Shown piece by piece: positions 1 through 10,515 of a stretch of 64,000 nucleotides of DNA. The translations under genes and the position numbers were made by a program. Location: NCBI GenBank assembly GCA_014084085.1, contig NPFB01000006.1, positions 266,027 through 330,026 of the forward strand. Direction: 5' to 3'. Positions within the stretch are counted from its first letter, which is position 1, and the number at the start of each line of letters is the position of its first letter. Source of the stretch: Hondaea fermentalgiana (lineage: Eukaryota > Sar > Bigyra > Thraustochytrida > Thraustochytriidae). The notes below the pieces were generated by a model that was not told where the DNA came from, made no database searches, and saw only the letters and a program-made list of their open reading frames with translations.

Positions 1-93
1 CAGCAGGGGGGGGCCAGAGCCCGCTTGGGGGAGGCGCCGGACGCGGACGCGCGCGAGCGCCGCCCGGTGTCGCGGCAGCGGCGCGCTTCCACG

Positions 94-1392
94 ATGACGA
101 CGTCGACGACGACGAAGATGTTCTCTTCCTCGTCCTCGTCCTCGTCATCCGTCTCGTCCTCGCCCTATTCCGTGGGCGCGGGGAGACAACGCAGAATGAG
201 CACGAGCTCGAGCACAGCGCTGCTGTCTTCGTCGCCGTCGTCGCCTCGTAGGAGCTTCGATCTCGTGGCGGCCCAGGAACATGACTCGCACAAATCGAGT
301 CGTCTCGGGACCTCCATCGCGGCTGAAATCGAGGACTACCTCAACTTCAAGCCCGTGCCATCGGCGTCGCCCGCAAGCCGCAGCCGCTCGCGGGCTAGCA
401 GTGCGCGCGCGTCGTCGTCGGAGTTTGCCTGTACATCATCGCCGCCACCTTTACCATCGCGGGATGCGGTCAACTTTCAGGATGCGAGCGTCTGCCAGCA
501 GCGACGCGGGTCGATGATGGCTGCCAAATTCAGACTCGGCGAGCAGGTCATCGTCCTCAAACAGCTTGATCGTAAGTGGGTCGTGCGCGAAGGCATGGTC
601 GTTCATGTCCACATCGAGTCACCCACACAAGACAGGTTTTACTCTGTACAGCTCGAGGACTCGGGCGATCGGATCCAGGTCGATGAGTCGAACCTCGTCG
701 AGTGCCCAAGTGAGTCGGCCAATGTACTCTTTCGAACGCAGACCTATTTGCTCGACGTCCGCCATGCTGTTAAAGGCGCCGAAGCGCTCGCGACCCGCGT
801 GGAGAGCGCGTCGCGTGATCCTCAAGCGCACGCATCGCTCGCGACGCTCGAACGTAAAATGTCACAGTCGCTCGAGACTCTCACGCGCTGGACAAGCTTC
901 GTCCCGCCAGTTGACGACTGGGATGCCTTGAGCTTTGCGGCCGCCGAGGCGCGCGAAATGCTCGTCGCCGAGGCGCGAAAGCTCATCGTAAACGCCGAGG
1001 TCAATCTTTACCTGGCGCGGGGCCGGCTTTCCTTCAACACGGACCGCAATCAAGAGGCTCTCGCGGATGCGAAGGCAGCGCTCGAACGTGCGCCCGACGA
1101 CAAAGCGGCGGCGCTACTGCGCTCCATGGCGCTCTTCAATCTCAGCGAGAACACTGCAACGCTGGAGCGCACGAGCAGCGGGGCAAGCAGTAGCGACGGC
1201 AGCAGCAGCAGCAGCAGTCCTGCCTCGCCCATGTCGGAACTCGTGTCCGCGTTTTCGGACGCGGCCGATGCCAGCCCGGATACGACGACGACAAGCACTG
1301 TCGGCCCATCCATGGAAAAGAGTTTGGGGCCTGACAGCGAGTGTACATTGAATGTATTCCAGAGAAGACAAGTAGACGAGGGAAACGCGGAA

Positions 1393-1466
<74 letters not shown>

Positions 1467-2079
1467 GAAGAACAAGGTTGCGCGCGGTCTCAGACAGATC
1501 GAAACCCGACCTTCGTCTGGTTCGTTCGCAGTGCCCTCCAATGAACTGCTGCATGAGACCCCTCGGCGTACACAACGCGCATCCTCCGAGCAGGGCGAAA
1601 CACTTTATTCTACAATGTTGCCTTCTTCGAGCTCTTTCTTCGGCTCGGGGAAAAAGAAGCGTGATAGCGGTGGGAGCAGTAGCAGTCGTCGGAGACGGGC
1701 CTCAACTTCGGCATTCCCTCGATTCGTGGCAAGTCCGCGTGAAGAGGAAGAGGAAGTGGGCGAGGACGCAGGAAATGAGACCTCCCATTGCGGAGTCTCG
1801 TATTTGGACGAAGACGATGCGCTCGCCACAACCCACAAGGGCGCGCCCAAAGAAGTCGTCAACCGTCCGGTATTGCCTGCATGGCAAGGCGGGCATGCAC
1901 AAGGCAGTCACACCTTGGGAGAGAGCATTGTACAGGAGATTGATCAGTACCTTTGTGCGCTAGACGCAGAAGCGGTACTGGAGCGCTGGCAGGCGGCCAA
2001 TCGTTCTTCCCCAGGAGGGATTACGCAATATGGGGCATCCGGTGATAGCGATGATGATACTGGAAGATTTATCTTGTAG
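94..2079 (+). CDS. SH3-like/TPR-like low-complexity protein, function unknown
   Basis: Single open frame of about 661 codons from the first ATG seen. The frame is open to the window edge, so the true start may lie upstream. The N-terminus is Ser-rich. Residues about 145-210 form a compact beta-rich segment (GEQVIVLKQLDRKW ... YSVQLED) resembling an SH3/Tudor-like barrel. A TPR-like helical pair follows (about 300-355), then a Gln/Lys repeat and basic and Ser-rich tails. A short helix LGxSIxxEIxxYL occurs twice, near residues 70-84 and 606-620, bracketing the protein. I do not recognise a named family; a scaffold role is only a guess. It converges on NCBP1, with 519 bp between stops. Confidence 0.75.
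1393..1470 (+). repeat. CAG/AAG repeat encoding poly-Gln with Lys breaks
   Basis: CAG runs interrupted by single AAG codons inside the first gene. They encode Gln blocks separated by Lys, likely length-variable by slippage. The antisense poly-Leu and poly-Cys frames are artefacts of the repeat. Confidence 0.9.
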
Positions 2080-2598
2080 CCGGCATGGCAGACCGGCATC
2101 AGGAAGACCGTGCGTGTCTATCTCACTCACACTCCCTTCAGACAAATCGCCATTCATTTGTCCATTCATTCCTTTATTCCTTCATGCAATCATTCGTTTA
2201 TTCGTCCCATACACATTTCCAGTGGCACTGCATCCTTTACATCGTTCTCAAATCTTTTTATTAGTTTCCTTTCTTTTTTTGGCCAAGCGAATCTTACAGA
2301 GCGAAATTATTGCATTTTTGCAATGCAAAAGTAGTTGCTCTGTCGCACTTCAACTATATTTAGAAACATCGAAAGCTTCTCTCTATTCGTTCGTCAGATC
2401 TTTTCTTTTTTGGGGGTGTTATGAGTTTCTGTGCAAGTTTGAAGATGAAAATGCTGGTGGCGGGAAGGCCAAGCAAGCGCTACTGCATTCTTGCGCTGTG
2501 ACATTGGCATTGTCCATCTTTCTGTCTGTGTGTTTGTCTGTGTGTCTGTTGGAAGTGTCGGCCTTTTTCACCACTTTCTCTCCTCTGAAGTAGTCAGC
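2080..2598. other. Intergenic, convergent 3' ends
   Basis: T-rich sequence between the stops of the first gene and NCBP1, with short TGTCTG repeats near 2520-2550. It should hold both 3' UTRs. No convincing gene was seen. Confidence 0.6.
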
Positions 2599-5151
2599 TC
2601 ATGTCTGCGCACGATTGCGGATAAAGAGGCGGTCAAGGCGCTCTTTGTCTCGGCTGTCGGTCCCCACAAGCGAGTCGCGTTTTTCACCAATGGCCGCGAG
2701 AATTGATTGAACGTCCTCGTTGCTCCCATCACCCGCAGAACTTGAACTCGCATCCAGGACACCCTGTAAAAGTGAGAAGACCCATTCGTTTCCGAAATTG
2801 GCCTTGTCATTCACCAAACTTAGGCAGTACATGGTGACGTCCAGGGCCTTGATGACTTTGAGGCGCACGAGCGTGTACAAGACATAAGAGCTCCATTGCG
2901 AAGAAGCCTTCCAAAATGAGCGCGCAGCCCCTGCCAATGCAGTGCCAGAGAGCTCGCTCTCGGCGAACACTTCCTTGAGCACAGGAAGGAGGCGCTCCAG
3001 CGCACGCGCGGTGTGTGTAAACGTGGGCTGCCCAGCAAGCAGAATACCGTGCAAAAGACACTCGGCCTGGTCTTCCTTTGTCAACTTTTCGGCCTTTGCA
3101 GCAAACCACTGACGGAACTCGTCCTCTTCTGGCTTTTGCCGCACAAAGTCTGCGATCTCGGCGGCGCCAAGACCGGCGAGCGTTGGCGCGCCTGTTTCGG
3201 GGAGAAAGCGGCTGTTTGGTCTTCGCTCCGCAACGAGAAAGCGCTCTCGCACGGCCGGAGACAGAGTTTCCAATAAATTATCGCGCAAGCTCAAGTTTGC
3301 GTGAAGCTCGAGAACCCGACGAAGGAACCCGCAGCGGACCCGATTTGCTGCACTCATCGTCTTCTTCTCCACGCCCTTGCTAGTTTCCTCGGCATTTTCC
3401 TCGCCTTCTCCGGACGCAGCATCCTCGTCGCCCTCCTTGTCGAGGCGCGCGAGCTGGTCCCACTTGCCGAATGGCCATTGTGGGCTTCCAACGCTGAGGT
3501 GAAAAGCAAACCACGACGCAAAGGCGTCGAGAGAGCTCGAGGACAGCGAAGGGGCCAGAACCATGATGGCATCGACGGCATCTTCAGCCACAACTGCGAA
3601 ACGTTTGCGACGACGCGACCCAAGTCGCAATTTGCAGAGCTCCACGAGGATGCGCTGCATAAAAATGGCGTTGCCCGTGTCTTGCGCTAAAACGTCAAGT
3701 GCGCTTTCAAACATGCAATAGTCGTATTTGCGACCGTCGCCAAACTCGAGAATGCCCTCCACAGCCTCGCTCACGTGAGGATAATATGCATGAAGGAGCT
3801 CCTCGACGTACTGACGAATGACCCAGTTGACCTGCGGCGTGACGCCCTCCACGGTTGCCTCGCGCGCCATCTGAAGGCCGCTCTTTGGATCTTCTTGTTC
3901 CATGTCTAAAAGCTTGACACCGTCCTGCAAGTGTTTCTCCTGGTGCGCGACTACCTTGGCGCCAGCAATGTCAAAGAGACGCAATCTGAGTTGAAGCGGC
4001 GGATCGCTCTGCGCGACTTCTTCGAGGGCCTGCGCCAACGACTGTGATAAGAATTCAAGATGGGCCGGAGCGTCAGCAGCACTGGCATGCGAAAGGATGG
4101 CTCGCACGCCGTCGAGCTCATACGGCCGGAGAATGAGGCCATCGTCGGCGCGCTCTTCGCCCTCTAGCAGGCCGCGTGCGTGCTGCCAGCCGGGGACCTT
4201 GTCCTCGGCAAGAGCGTCCAACTTGGCAATGACCGCGTCAATGGCGGACTTGTTGGCTTCGACGAGGGCCGTAAAATCCTCGGAAGCAGGTCCAGATGGC
4301 GCTTCGTGCTTGCGGGCAACGCGAAGCCACGGAAGCGCTCTGACGACCATCCAAGCTGCACCGCCGTCGGCAAGAAGGGCCATAATTTCGAGGAGGGGCG
4401 CAACGGCAACGACGTGGGCGTTGGCCATCTCACAGAGCAGCCGGAGCACCACTGCGCCTTGCGCGTGGAATTGCATGTCGCCACGCAGACACCGGAGGAG
4501 ACGTTTCTCGGTGCAACGAGCCGCCGAGATCTGCACAGAGGACGGCAAGAGACCCACGAGGGTGCCGTAGACGGCTGCCTTCCAGCCGAAACTGCACCCG
4601 CACTCAATGAGAGAAGCGACAATCACATCACCATGATGCTCGACATCTTTCTCGAGCGCCCCGGCAAGCATGCACAGCTGGCCCTCCAGCTTTTTCGCAG
4701 CCTCTGCCTTGAGAGCGCCCTGGCCCACTTTCACCATGAGCATTTTGATCCGGGCCGCGACGGCATCGTTGCGCTTGAAGGCGCGACGCACCATGACCTC
4801 ATCCTCGTCCTCGTCGTTTTCCTTGTCCGCGCTAGGCCCTGGCTCGCCGCCCGCGAGCTCGTCGGCGAGGCCCGTGCGCTGCCGCTTGAGCGGGACGGCC
4901 TCTTCTTGCGCGGCGCCGTCGTTGCCGGCCTTGCCGGCCTCGGCGTCCTCGCCGTTGGCCGCTCCATCGGCTTCCTTGTTTTGCGCCGCGCCCCTTTTCT
5001 TCTCCGCGCCGGCGGGGCTCTGCTGCGGCGCGACCGCGTCGGCGTGCTCCCCCTCGTCCTGGTCGCCGCCGTTGGTGGCGGGCATGGCGGCCTCGAGGTC
5101 TGTGGCGCCGCCGGCCTCCTGCCCCTCCTCGCGGGGCCGCTTGGCGGTCAT
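2599..5151 (-). CDS. NCBP1: Nuclear cap-binding protein subunit 1 (CBP80)
   Basis: 850-aa large subunit of the nuclear cap-binding complex, which with CBP20 binds the m7G cap of Pol II transcripts and supports splicing, export and decay. The N-terminus carries KRPRE and LKRQR basic clusters (probable nuclear localisation) followed by an acidic linker. An MIF4G-type helical repeat region follows (about 125-320, with YGTLVGLL and LPWL). Downstream are the ILRPY element, an ELCKLRLGS segment and a C-terminal helical region (FTHTARALERLLPVLKEVF, NEWVFSLL), in the order of animal CBP80. Length is near the usual 790-850. The frame is also open 285 bp upstream, but the first ATG is at 5151. Intronless. 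Confidence 0.9.
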   Translation of the reverse strand: MTAKRPREEGQEAGGATDLEAAMPATNGGDQDEGEHADAVAPQQSPAGAEKKRGAAQNKEADGAANGEDAEAGKAGNDGAAQEEAVPLKRQRTGLADELAGGEPGPSADKENDEDEDEVMVRRAFKRNDAVAARIKMLMVKVGQGALKAEAAKKLEGQLCMLAGALEKDVEHHGDVIVASLIECGCSFGWKAAVYGTLVGLLPSSVQISAARCTEKRLLRCLRGDMQFHAQGAVVLRLLCEMANAHVVAVAPLLEIMALLADGGAAWMVVRALPWLRVARKHEAPSGPASEDFTALVEANKSAIDAVIAKLDALAEDKVPGWQHARGLLEGEERADDGLILRPYELDGVRAILSHASAADAPAHLEFLSQSLAQALEEVAQSDPPLQLRLRLFDIAGAKVVAHQEKHLQDGVKLLDMEQEDPKSGLQMAREATVEGVTPQVNWVIRQYVEELLHAYYPHVSEAVEGILEFGDGRKYDYCMFESALDVLAQDTGNAIFMQRILVELCKLRLGSRRRKRFAVVAEDAVDAIMVLAPSLSSSSLDAFASWFAFHLSVGSPQWPFGKWDQLARLDKEGDEDAASGEGEENAEETSKGVEKKTMSAANRVRCGFLRRVLELHANLSLRDNLLETLSPAVRERFLVAERRPNSRFLPETGAPTLAGLGAAEIADFVRQKPEEDEFRQWFAAKAEKLTKEDQAECLLHGILLAGQPTFTHTARALERLLPVLKEVFAESELSGTALAGAARSFWKASSQWSSYVLYTLVRLKVIKALDVTMYCLSLVNDKANFGNEWVFSLLQGVLDASSSSAGDGSNEDVQSILAAIGEKRDSLVGTDSRDKERLDRLFIRNRAQT

Positions 5152-5744
5152 GGCGCGCGGGTGGTGCCCGCTGCGGCGGCAGCCCGGCAGGCTCCTGCCC
5201 TCGCGCGTCGCGGGCTCCGGCGCTCTCGCGGTGCGCGCGCGGCCTTCTCGTCTGCGCGAGCTCGAGCTCGAGCGCGAGGGCAATGATCTCCATCTTTGCG
5301 CTCGGCGGCGAGCAAGTGCGTTATGGCCGCCGCCGCAAGTGGGGTTTGGCCCCGGCGCAAGTGAAGATCGCCGCGGTCGCAAGTGGCGACCCGGGCCTTT
5401 AACCCACTTGCGACCCCTTACCAGGCCACGTTGCACAGATCTTCAACGCCAGACGCAAGCGAGCGAGCGAGCAAGCGAGCAAGCGAGCAAGCGAGCAGAC
5501 CAAGACAGGGCGTCCCGCTCGCTCGTGACAGACACGCTGCGGCGAGAGCGCCTTGCGTCTGCCTCTGCGTCCACGTTGCGCACGGCAGGAGACAGCGGCG
5601 AGAGACCGCATCGACCGCCCGGCGCGTCAACAGCCGTTCTGCGCACGCTTTAGTGGAGACGCAGCAGGCGTCCGTCGGGAAAGTAGAGAGGAGAAAAAAC
5701 GCCACGGCGGGTCGTTTGGCCATCGTCGAATTGCAAATAGCGCA
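5152..5744. promoter_or_regulatory. Divergent NCBP1/Yos1 upstream region with GCAAGTG cluster
   Basis: Region between divergent starts. Five copies of GCAAGTG or its complement lie at 5312-5318, 5335-5341, 5357-5363, 5379-5385 and 5405-5411, spaced 20-26 bp. The core CAAGTG fits the E-box pattern CANNTG. A regulatory role is inferred from position and clustering only. A GAGC/AAGC tetramer repeat follows at 5456-5497. Confidence 0.45.
5456..5497. repeat. GCGA/GCAA tetranucleotide repeat
   Basis: About ten units of GAGC and AAGC in tandem, upstream of the Yos1 gene. Confidence 0.85.
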
Positions 5745-6231
5745 ATGGGGCTCTCTATCTGGAACATCTTCGTGGCTGGACTGCTGTGCGTAAATGCGCT
5801 GGCGGTGCTGCACGAAGACCGCTTCCTTGCCAAGTGTACGTCATACAAAGATTTTGCTGGCTTTTGCTGGCAAACAAATCAAGTTGCTTGCTGCAACGCT
5901 AAAAGGGATGTCGCATGGAGTACTAACGTTGCGCCCTACTAAAATGAAACCACAACCCCTGCGCTCTGAGTTCGCAGATGGTCTTAACGTTGTCGACCAT
6001 CAGGCGAGCGAACAGGGTAATGTAAAGGCCCAAATCGCAGGTCTTTTGCACGCTGTGAGGTATCTCCGAAGTACGTTTGTATTTTCAAATCTGAAATATA
6101 GACCTTGAGCACGTGAAATGTTTGGCGTACTGACGTCTAAGACGATTTCTAATCGACCACTTTTCATTCACGCAGTGCCTCTCATCGCGCTTAACGGGCT
6201 TGTCATTGTTGTGACGCTCCTTTTTGGCTGA
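5745..6231 (+). CDS. IER3IP1: IER3IP1/Yos1-like ER-Golgi protein, three exons
   Basis: Reconstructed exons 5745-5835, 5978-6070 and 6176-6231 give 79 aa, against 82 in the human protein. Both introns (142 and 105 nt) start GTACGT and end GCAG. Exon 1 encodes the diagnostic LLCVNALAVLHEDRFL, exon 2 GLLHAVRYLR, and exon 3 the second membrane span, ending in LLFG as in animal IER3IP1. There are two short transmembrane segments, at about 5-22 and 62-78. Family members act with Yip1/Yif1 in COPII traffic between ER and Golgi. The match across all three exons makes the splice model strong. It is divergent from NCBP1. Confidence 0.88.
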
Positions 6232-7823
6232 TCGATTCAGCTAGCTCGTCGTTGTAGCAATGACGAGTGCTCGGCCGACTCGCGCAAGAACGGCATCGCG
6301 TCTGCGCGCGCATACTGGTCATTCTTCTCCATTCGTTCATTCGTCCTCCTTTTTTGGTGTATTCATACAGTTGTCATTCAAGTTCACTGGTCCAGGCAGG
6401 CTTCACTCAATCCACACCACACGAGGGACTCTGACTTTGAATCGGCTCAGCTTCCCGACAGAGCCAGCAGGTAGTGCGTACCCCAAGACAAGGCGCCCGT
6501 ACTCCCCCCTTTCTCTACTTTGACACCATCAGCCAGGCTGACAAGCCAAGCCAAAGCAAAGCAAAGCAAGGTAAAAAGCTGTAAAAACGTCCCAGGTCAA
6601 AAGTGACTCCCTGGCAGAGGTCAGGTTAGGTTTGGTCAGGTTTATACCCTAACCCTCGGGCTGCGCAAGAGATCTTCTTCCTCAATCTATTCCCCGCATT
6701 CCCGTTTCTCGGGTGCGCTTTTTTTTTTTTTTTTTTTTTTTTTTTCTGGCGTGCCCTTTGATCGCGACCGGGGCCTGTGCGTGCACTTTGATTTTCGATT
6801 ACAGTGGCCTCGTTTCCTCGTTTGGCTCTACCGGCTCAACTCAAGAGATAAACGCTGCTGCTGTTTGCTTGACGTGATTTCTTTGGGTCAGACTTGGAGA
6901 AACAAGTTGGCTCCCGCACATCAGTCAGTTAGGAAAAGAAAGAAGCTGTCAATGAGTTGGTCTGAGTCGTCGAGGAGTCTTTTTTCTTTGCGTTTCTTTA
7001 CATTCGCCGAGTCCGTCAGCCACAGTGCAAACAAACCAACATGAACTTGCAAGGAGATTTCACGCACTTGCACAAGCACTGCCAAAGTGAGCTATCCTAT
7101 TTACTCCACTTGAGAAGGCTCTCGCACGCTGTAAAGGGGCTGCACAAGTGAAGTATAGGGTTTGATCCACTTTGGAGACACGCGTTTGCTCGTGTTGCAG
7201 GCGCCGCAGCGTCGCTGCTGCAGCCAACCCAGACTGCATTCGCTGAGACTACCCGTACGTGAGCGAGCGCCTCGGCGCCGGCGGGCTGCGGAGCGCGCGA
7301 CGCGGCGCGGTGCGGCGCCCGGCCGGCCGGAGCACGCCGCGCAGCGCGCGCCACCTCGCGCCGCTTTAGCTCCGGCAGCAAAGGGAGAGGGAGGAGAGAG
7401 AAACCGAGGAGAGAAAGGACTGGCATGGACACGGGCAGCTGGCGGCCCGGACGCTTCGCTGCCGACCCGTCTCTCGCGTACGCGCGCAGGAGAGAGCGCG
7501 GTCGGCGGGGGTATGTAGGTCGCGTTGACTCCCTGCAGCCATCATGCTAGTCCGTTCGGTTTGTAGGCGGTGAAAGCGCAGGACGATTGCTCCGAGTTGG
7601 CTCCTGGTCAGTCTCGATTTCGGTTTCTCATTTCTATGCCTCCCTTCTTCTTCCGTTGGGCGCCGAGTGTTTTGACCTTGCTGGCGTGTATGAGAACGTG
7701 AGCGGGGACAACTGACTCTATTCATTGCTTGACATATCGTGAACGATTGTCTATCACTTGCTTCAACTCACAGCTCATTTTCGCACACACACTAAAGTTC
7801 AGACTTTTCATCCTCTTTGAAAA
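6232..7823. other. Long intergenic stretch with poly-T and E-box-like words
   Basis: About 1.6 kb with no convincing coding frame. It holds AAGCA-type short repeats near 6555, a 27-nt poly-T at 6719-6745 and a GC-rich block at about 7255-7370. CACTTGC at 7065-7071, CACTTG at 7107-7112 and CAAGTG at 7145-7150 occur about 700 bp upstream of the COX7A-like gene. An undetected ncRNA or small spliced gene cannot be excluded. Confidence 0.5.
6719..6745. repeat. Poly-T tract
   Basis: 27 consecutive T residues in intergenic DNA. It could be slippage-prone or the complement of an A-tail from an old retroposed copy; no flanking evidence decides. Confidence 0.95.
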
Positions 7824-8281
7824 ATGCTTGGTCAGGTTGTTCGCCGGGCTGCCCAGCCCACCCTCAACCGGTACGTGGACCTGCTACAATCAAAATGTTC
7901 ACCGCGAAGTCTTCTTTTCTAACGTTTCTGTTTGTTCGATCTCGTTGCATCGAATGCTTTGAATTTTACAGGGCCGGCCAGGTCCGCATGATGTCCGGCA
8001 ACCCGTAAGTGACACCCTTTCGTCTCGTGATTGCACGAGAGGTTGAAAGAAAGAGAGTCACATCCTAACGACGAATCTGCCTAATTTATTACCACAGCGT
8101 GAGCGACCTCCAGAAGTTCTACCAGAAGGGCGCCACCCCGTACCTTCGCGGTGAGGCCGACCCGACCTACCTCCGCAAGGGCAGCGACAAGGCTGTGACC
8201 GCCTTTGGCCTCGGTCTTGGCGGCTTTGGCGTCATCATGGTCTTTTACAACCAGTACCGCATGATCACTGGCCAGAAGTAA
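7824..8281 (+). CDS. Cytochrome c oxidase subunit 7A-like, three exons
   Basis: Exons 7824-7870, 7972-8004 and 8098-8281 join in frame to 87 aa. Introns of 101 and 93 nt start GTACGT and GTAAGT. The N-terminus (MLGQVVRRAAQP) is Arg-rich and Asp/Glu-free, fitting a mitochondrial presequence. The mature part has a YQKG...YLRGEADPTYLRKGSDK stretch before one transmembrane helix (about 62-78, FGLGLGGFGVIMVFY), the layout of COX7A-type complex IV subunits with PVYLKGG-like motifs. The splice model is strong. The family call is moderate; another small inner-membrane respiratory subunit is possible. Confidence 0.68.
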
Positions 8282-8895
8282 GAGGCGATTGACAATCTGT
8301 AGATCAGGCGCGTCACGTCACTCTCTAAAGTGATTCATCTTTCTCCTTTTGATCATTTCCCGTCTCTTTGCTTCTTAAATTTTCTAAAAGCAAAAACCAT
8401 GATGCCTGCCTGCTCTGGTCGCCTGCTTGCTTGCCTACCCTTGCACTTCGTGAACAGCAACCCCCTCCCCCACCTCTCACACATGCACACCTCTTTTCAA
8501 GCAAGGCGTGCTAACGAAAAGGACCTACTTGCAAGTCTTTTGAAAGTCTTTGATAGTTCAGTCGGCAACGCACAGCGTCATGCGTTGATCGTGTTCTGTA
8601 CGTAAGCTGGCCTTTGCTGACCACTACGCGCATAAGCCTATCTATAGGCCTACCTGTCCCATTCCTAATAAAAAAAAATCGAGAACCCTGGAGTTGCTAT
8701 CATCGTAGTGTGTACGGATTACAACGTAACCGATAGTAGTCTTTGCATTGGAATGGGAACGGTGACAAGTTGCCAAGCTAGTAGAGTATTTTCCTTTGCC
8801 TTGAGACGTGCGTACGCCGTGCAGACGCCGCGCAAGGCTGGCGTGGCTCCGCTCTGTGCTTGCGCGCCTGTCTGTCTATCTGGCTGTGCTAAACC
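8282..8895. other. Intergenic, 3' UTR and upstream of LRRC46-like gene
   Basis: C/T-rich sequence after the COX7A-like stop, with an AATAAAAAAAA stretch near 8667 that could serve in polyadenylation. No coding support. Confidence 0.5.
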
Positions 8896-10005
8896 ATGTC
8901 GTATCGGACGCCAGATCGTGACGAAAGCAAAGAGGCTGTGCCGGAAACCGTGACGCCAACTATGGCGGAAAGCGCTACCGCCGACGGGACGCTGGAAGTC
9001 GCAAGTGAGTCCGCAACACGCATCTCAACAGCCAAGAAAGAAGCAGACGCAGTGATGGCCGAGATGACGGAGAGCTTTGATCGCGAACTCTTGCCGCAAA
9101 CGCGCATGACATTTCGGCGCATTACGGAACTGTGCCTGAGCAAAGCGGACCGCGATGCACAAAGCACGAACCCTGATGCTGTTGCGGAAAAGCTCCTCAA
9201 CATTAGAACAGCGCGTCTTGACTGGCAAGGCTTCACGGAGATCGACTCTCTCGAGGCACTGACCAATATTCGGGAGCTCCACTTGCAGTTCAACAGAATT
9301 CGTCGCATTGAAAATTTAGATTTTCATATGCGCCTTCGCTTTCTTGCGCTTGGGCATAACGAAATTGAACATATCGAAAACCTTGTACACCTGCGCAGTC
9401 TCGAAGTTCTGGACCTTAATCACAATCGCATTGAAGTGCTCGATCTGACGGCACTTCCGCCGAGCCTTCGTAATTTGGACCTTCGAGGCAACCCGTGTAC
9501 AAGCGTTTCCGAATACCAATCTCGCATCTGCGCAAAAATGCCGCAACTCGTATACTTGGACGCTATCGCCATTCGTAACGAGCGGAAGAGTATGGATCGA
9601 TCCGGTGGAGATCAACGTGATCAAGAGTTGGAGGAACGCGTGGAACTCAAGCCCTTGCGGTCCGCTCGATCTGGGCCGCCATCCGCAACACACCGGTCTG
9701 ACGCACTGATGGAGGCTGCACTTGCTCGAATTGACGAGCTCTCGCGCTCGGCTTCGCTTCGCGCCCACGAAAGTTTTTCGGAAAAACGACGCGGACTTGT
9801 GGAACGCTCTCGTGCGCGAATGGCGGAATCAGAGCGTGCTTTTGCGGATCGAGTCGTACCAACGATGGAAAATACTCTACCCGCAGAGATTCGCGGAAAC
9901 CATCTTTCGAAGAGTTCCACCTCAAAGGAGGCACCCACATCAAATCAGGAGCAAAAAGAGGAAAGACAAGCAAATAAGGAGACAAAATCCACAATTCCAG
10001 CATGA
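8896..10005 (+). CDS. LRRC46: LRRC46-like leucine-rich repeat protein (axonemal type)
   Basis: 369 aa, intronless. An SDS22-like LRR domain spans about residues 95-215: LTNIRELHLQFNRI, LRFLALGHNEIEHIENL, LEVLDLNHNRIEVLDL, LRNLDLRGNPC. It is preceded by ITELCLSKADRD, which matches the ITEALIKKR helix ahead of the repeats in animal LRRC46, and followed by an LRR-cap-like region and a charged coiled C-terminus. Animal LRRC46 is a sperm-flagellum protein, so here it would fit motile zoospores. The ATG at 8896 follows a stop-rich leader. The LRR class is certain; orthology rests on repeat order and flanks. Confidence 0.75.
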   Translation: MSYRTPDRDESKEAVPETVTPTMAESATADGTLEVASESATRISTAKKEADAVMAEMTESFDRELLPQTRMTFRRITELCLSKADRDAQSTNPDAVAEKLLNIRTARLDWQGFTEIDSLEALTNIRELHLQFNRIRRIENLDFHMRLRFLALGHNEIEHIENLVHLRSLEVLDLNHNRIEVLDLTALPPSLRNLDLRGNPCTSVSEYQSRICAKMPQLVYLDAIAIRNERKSMDRSGGDQRDQELEERVELKPLRSARSGPPSATHRSDALMEAALARIDELSRSASLRAHESFSEKRRGLVERSRARMAESERAFADRVVPTMENTLPAEIRGNHLSKSSTSKEAPTSNQEQKEERQANKETKSTIPA

Positions 10006-10515
10006 ATCTGAAAGAGTGAGGAAAAGGGTGCTTGAAGAGTACACCGGGTTGTCTGAATTTACCTGAAAGAATGCGAATGGTGCTTTGACACGGTGTTGAA
10101 GAACAAACAAGGTGGATGAATCATAAAACGAGGCACTGCCGGATGGGTTTATCATGAATCAAACAAACAAGGAACGACGCGAAAGGAATGCGACAGTGTC
10201 ATTCGCAGACCAAGATCAACCGGATGGGGCTTCGTGTCAGAAGGGGCTCGTCACGGCAAGACAAGAGCGCCACAAGAAAACCTCTATATGTTTTTTTTTA
10301 AGGGGGGGGGGGTTATACCGCAAACTAAATTGGATATGTGATGGGGCGAGAGAATATGACAACATGTCGCCGTGTGCTAGCTAGCAAGCAGTCATGACTT
10401 CGCAAAAGGTGGTGAAAAGGTTGAATGGATGGAGGGATGAATGGACGGACGGACGGGCAGCGCGCTGATCAAGCGCAAGGCCCCTACGGTGGAGTAGCCG
10501 GGACAGGGATCACAT
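10006..10515. other. Convergent 3' intergenic region with T9 and G11 runs
   Basis: Between the LRRC46-like and NDUFS4 stops. It contains T9 (10291-10299) and G11 (10302-10312) homopolymers and GGAC/GGAT repeats near 10425-10455. No gene seen. Confidence 0.5.

Noticed and set aside
1050..1575. Minus-strand poly-Leu and poly-Cys frames
   Set aside because: These are complements of the CAG/AAG repeat; no biological support.
5152..5436. Upstream extension of the CBP80 frame
   Set aside because: No ATG in the extension, and the sequence contains the GCAAGTG cluster; ATG 5151 gives the expected N-terminus.
6645..6656. Telomere-like TACCCTAACCCTC
   Set aside because: Under two TTAGGG-type units inside gene-rich DNA; too short to call an interstitial telomere repeat.
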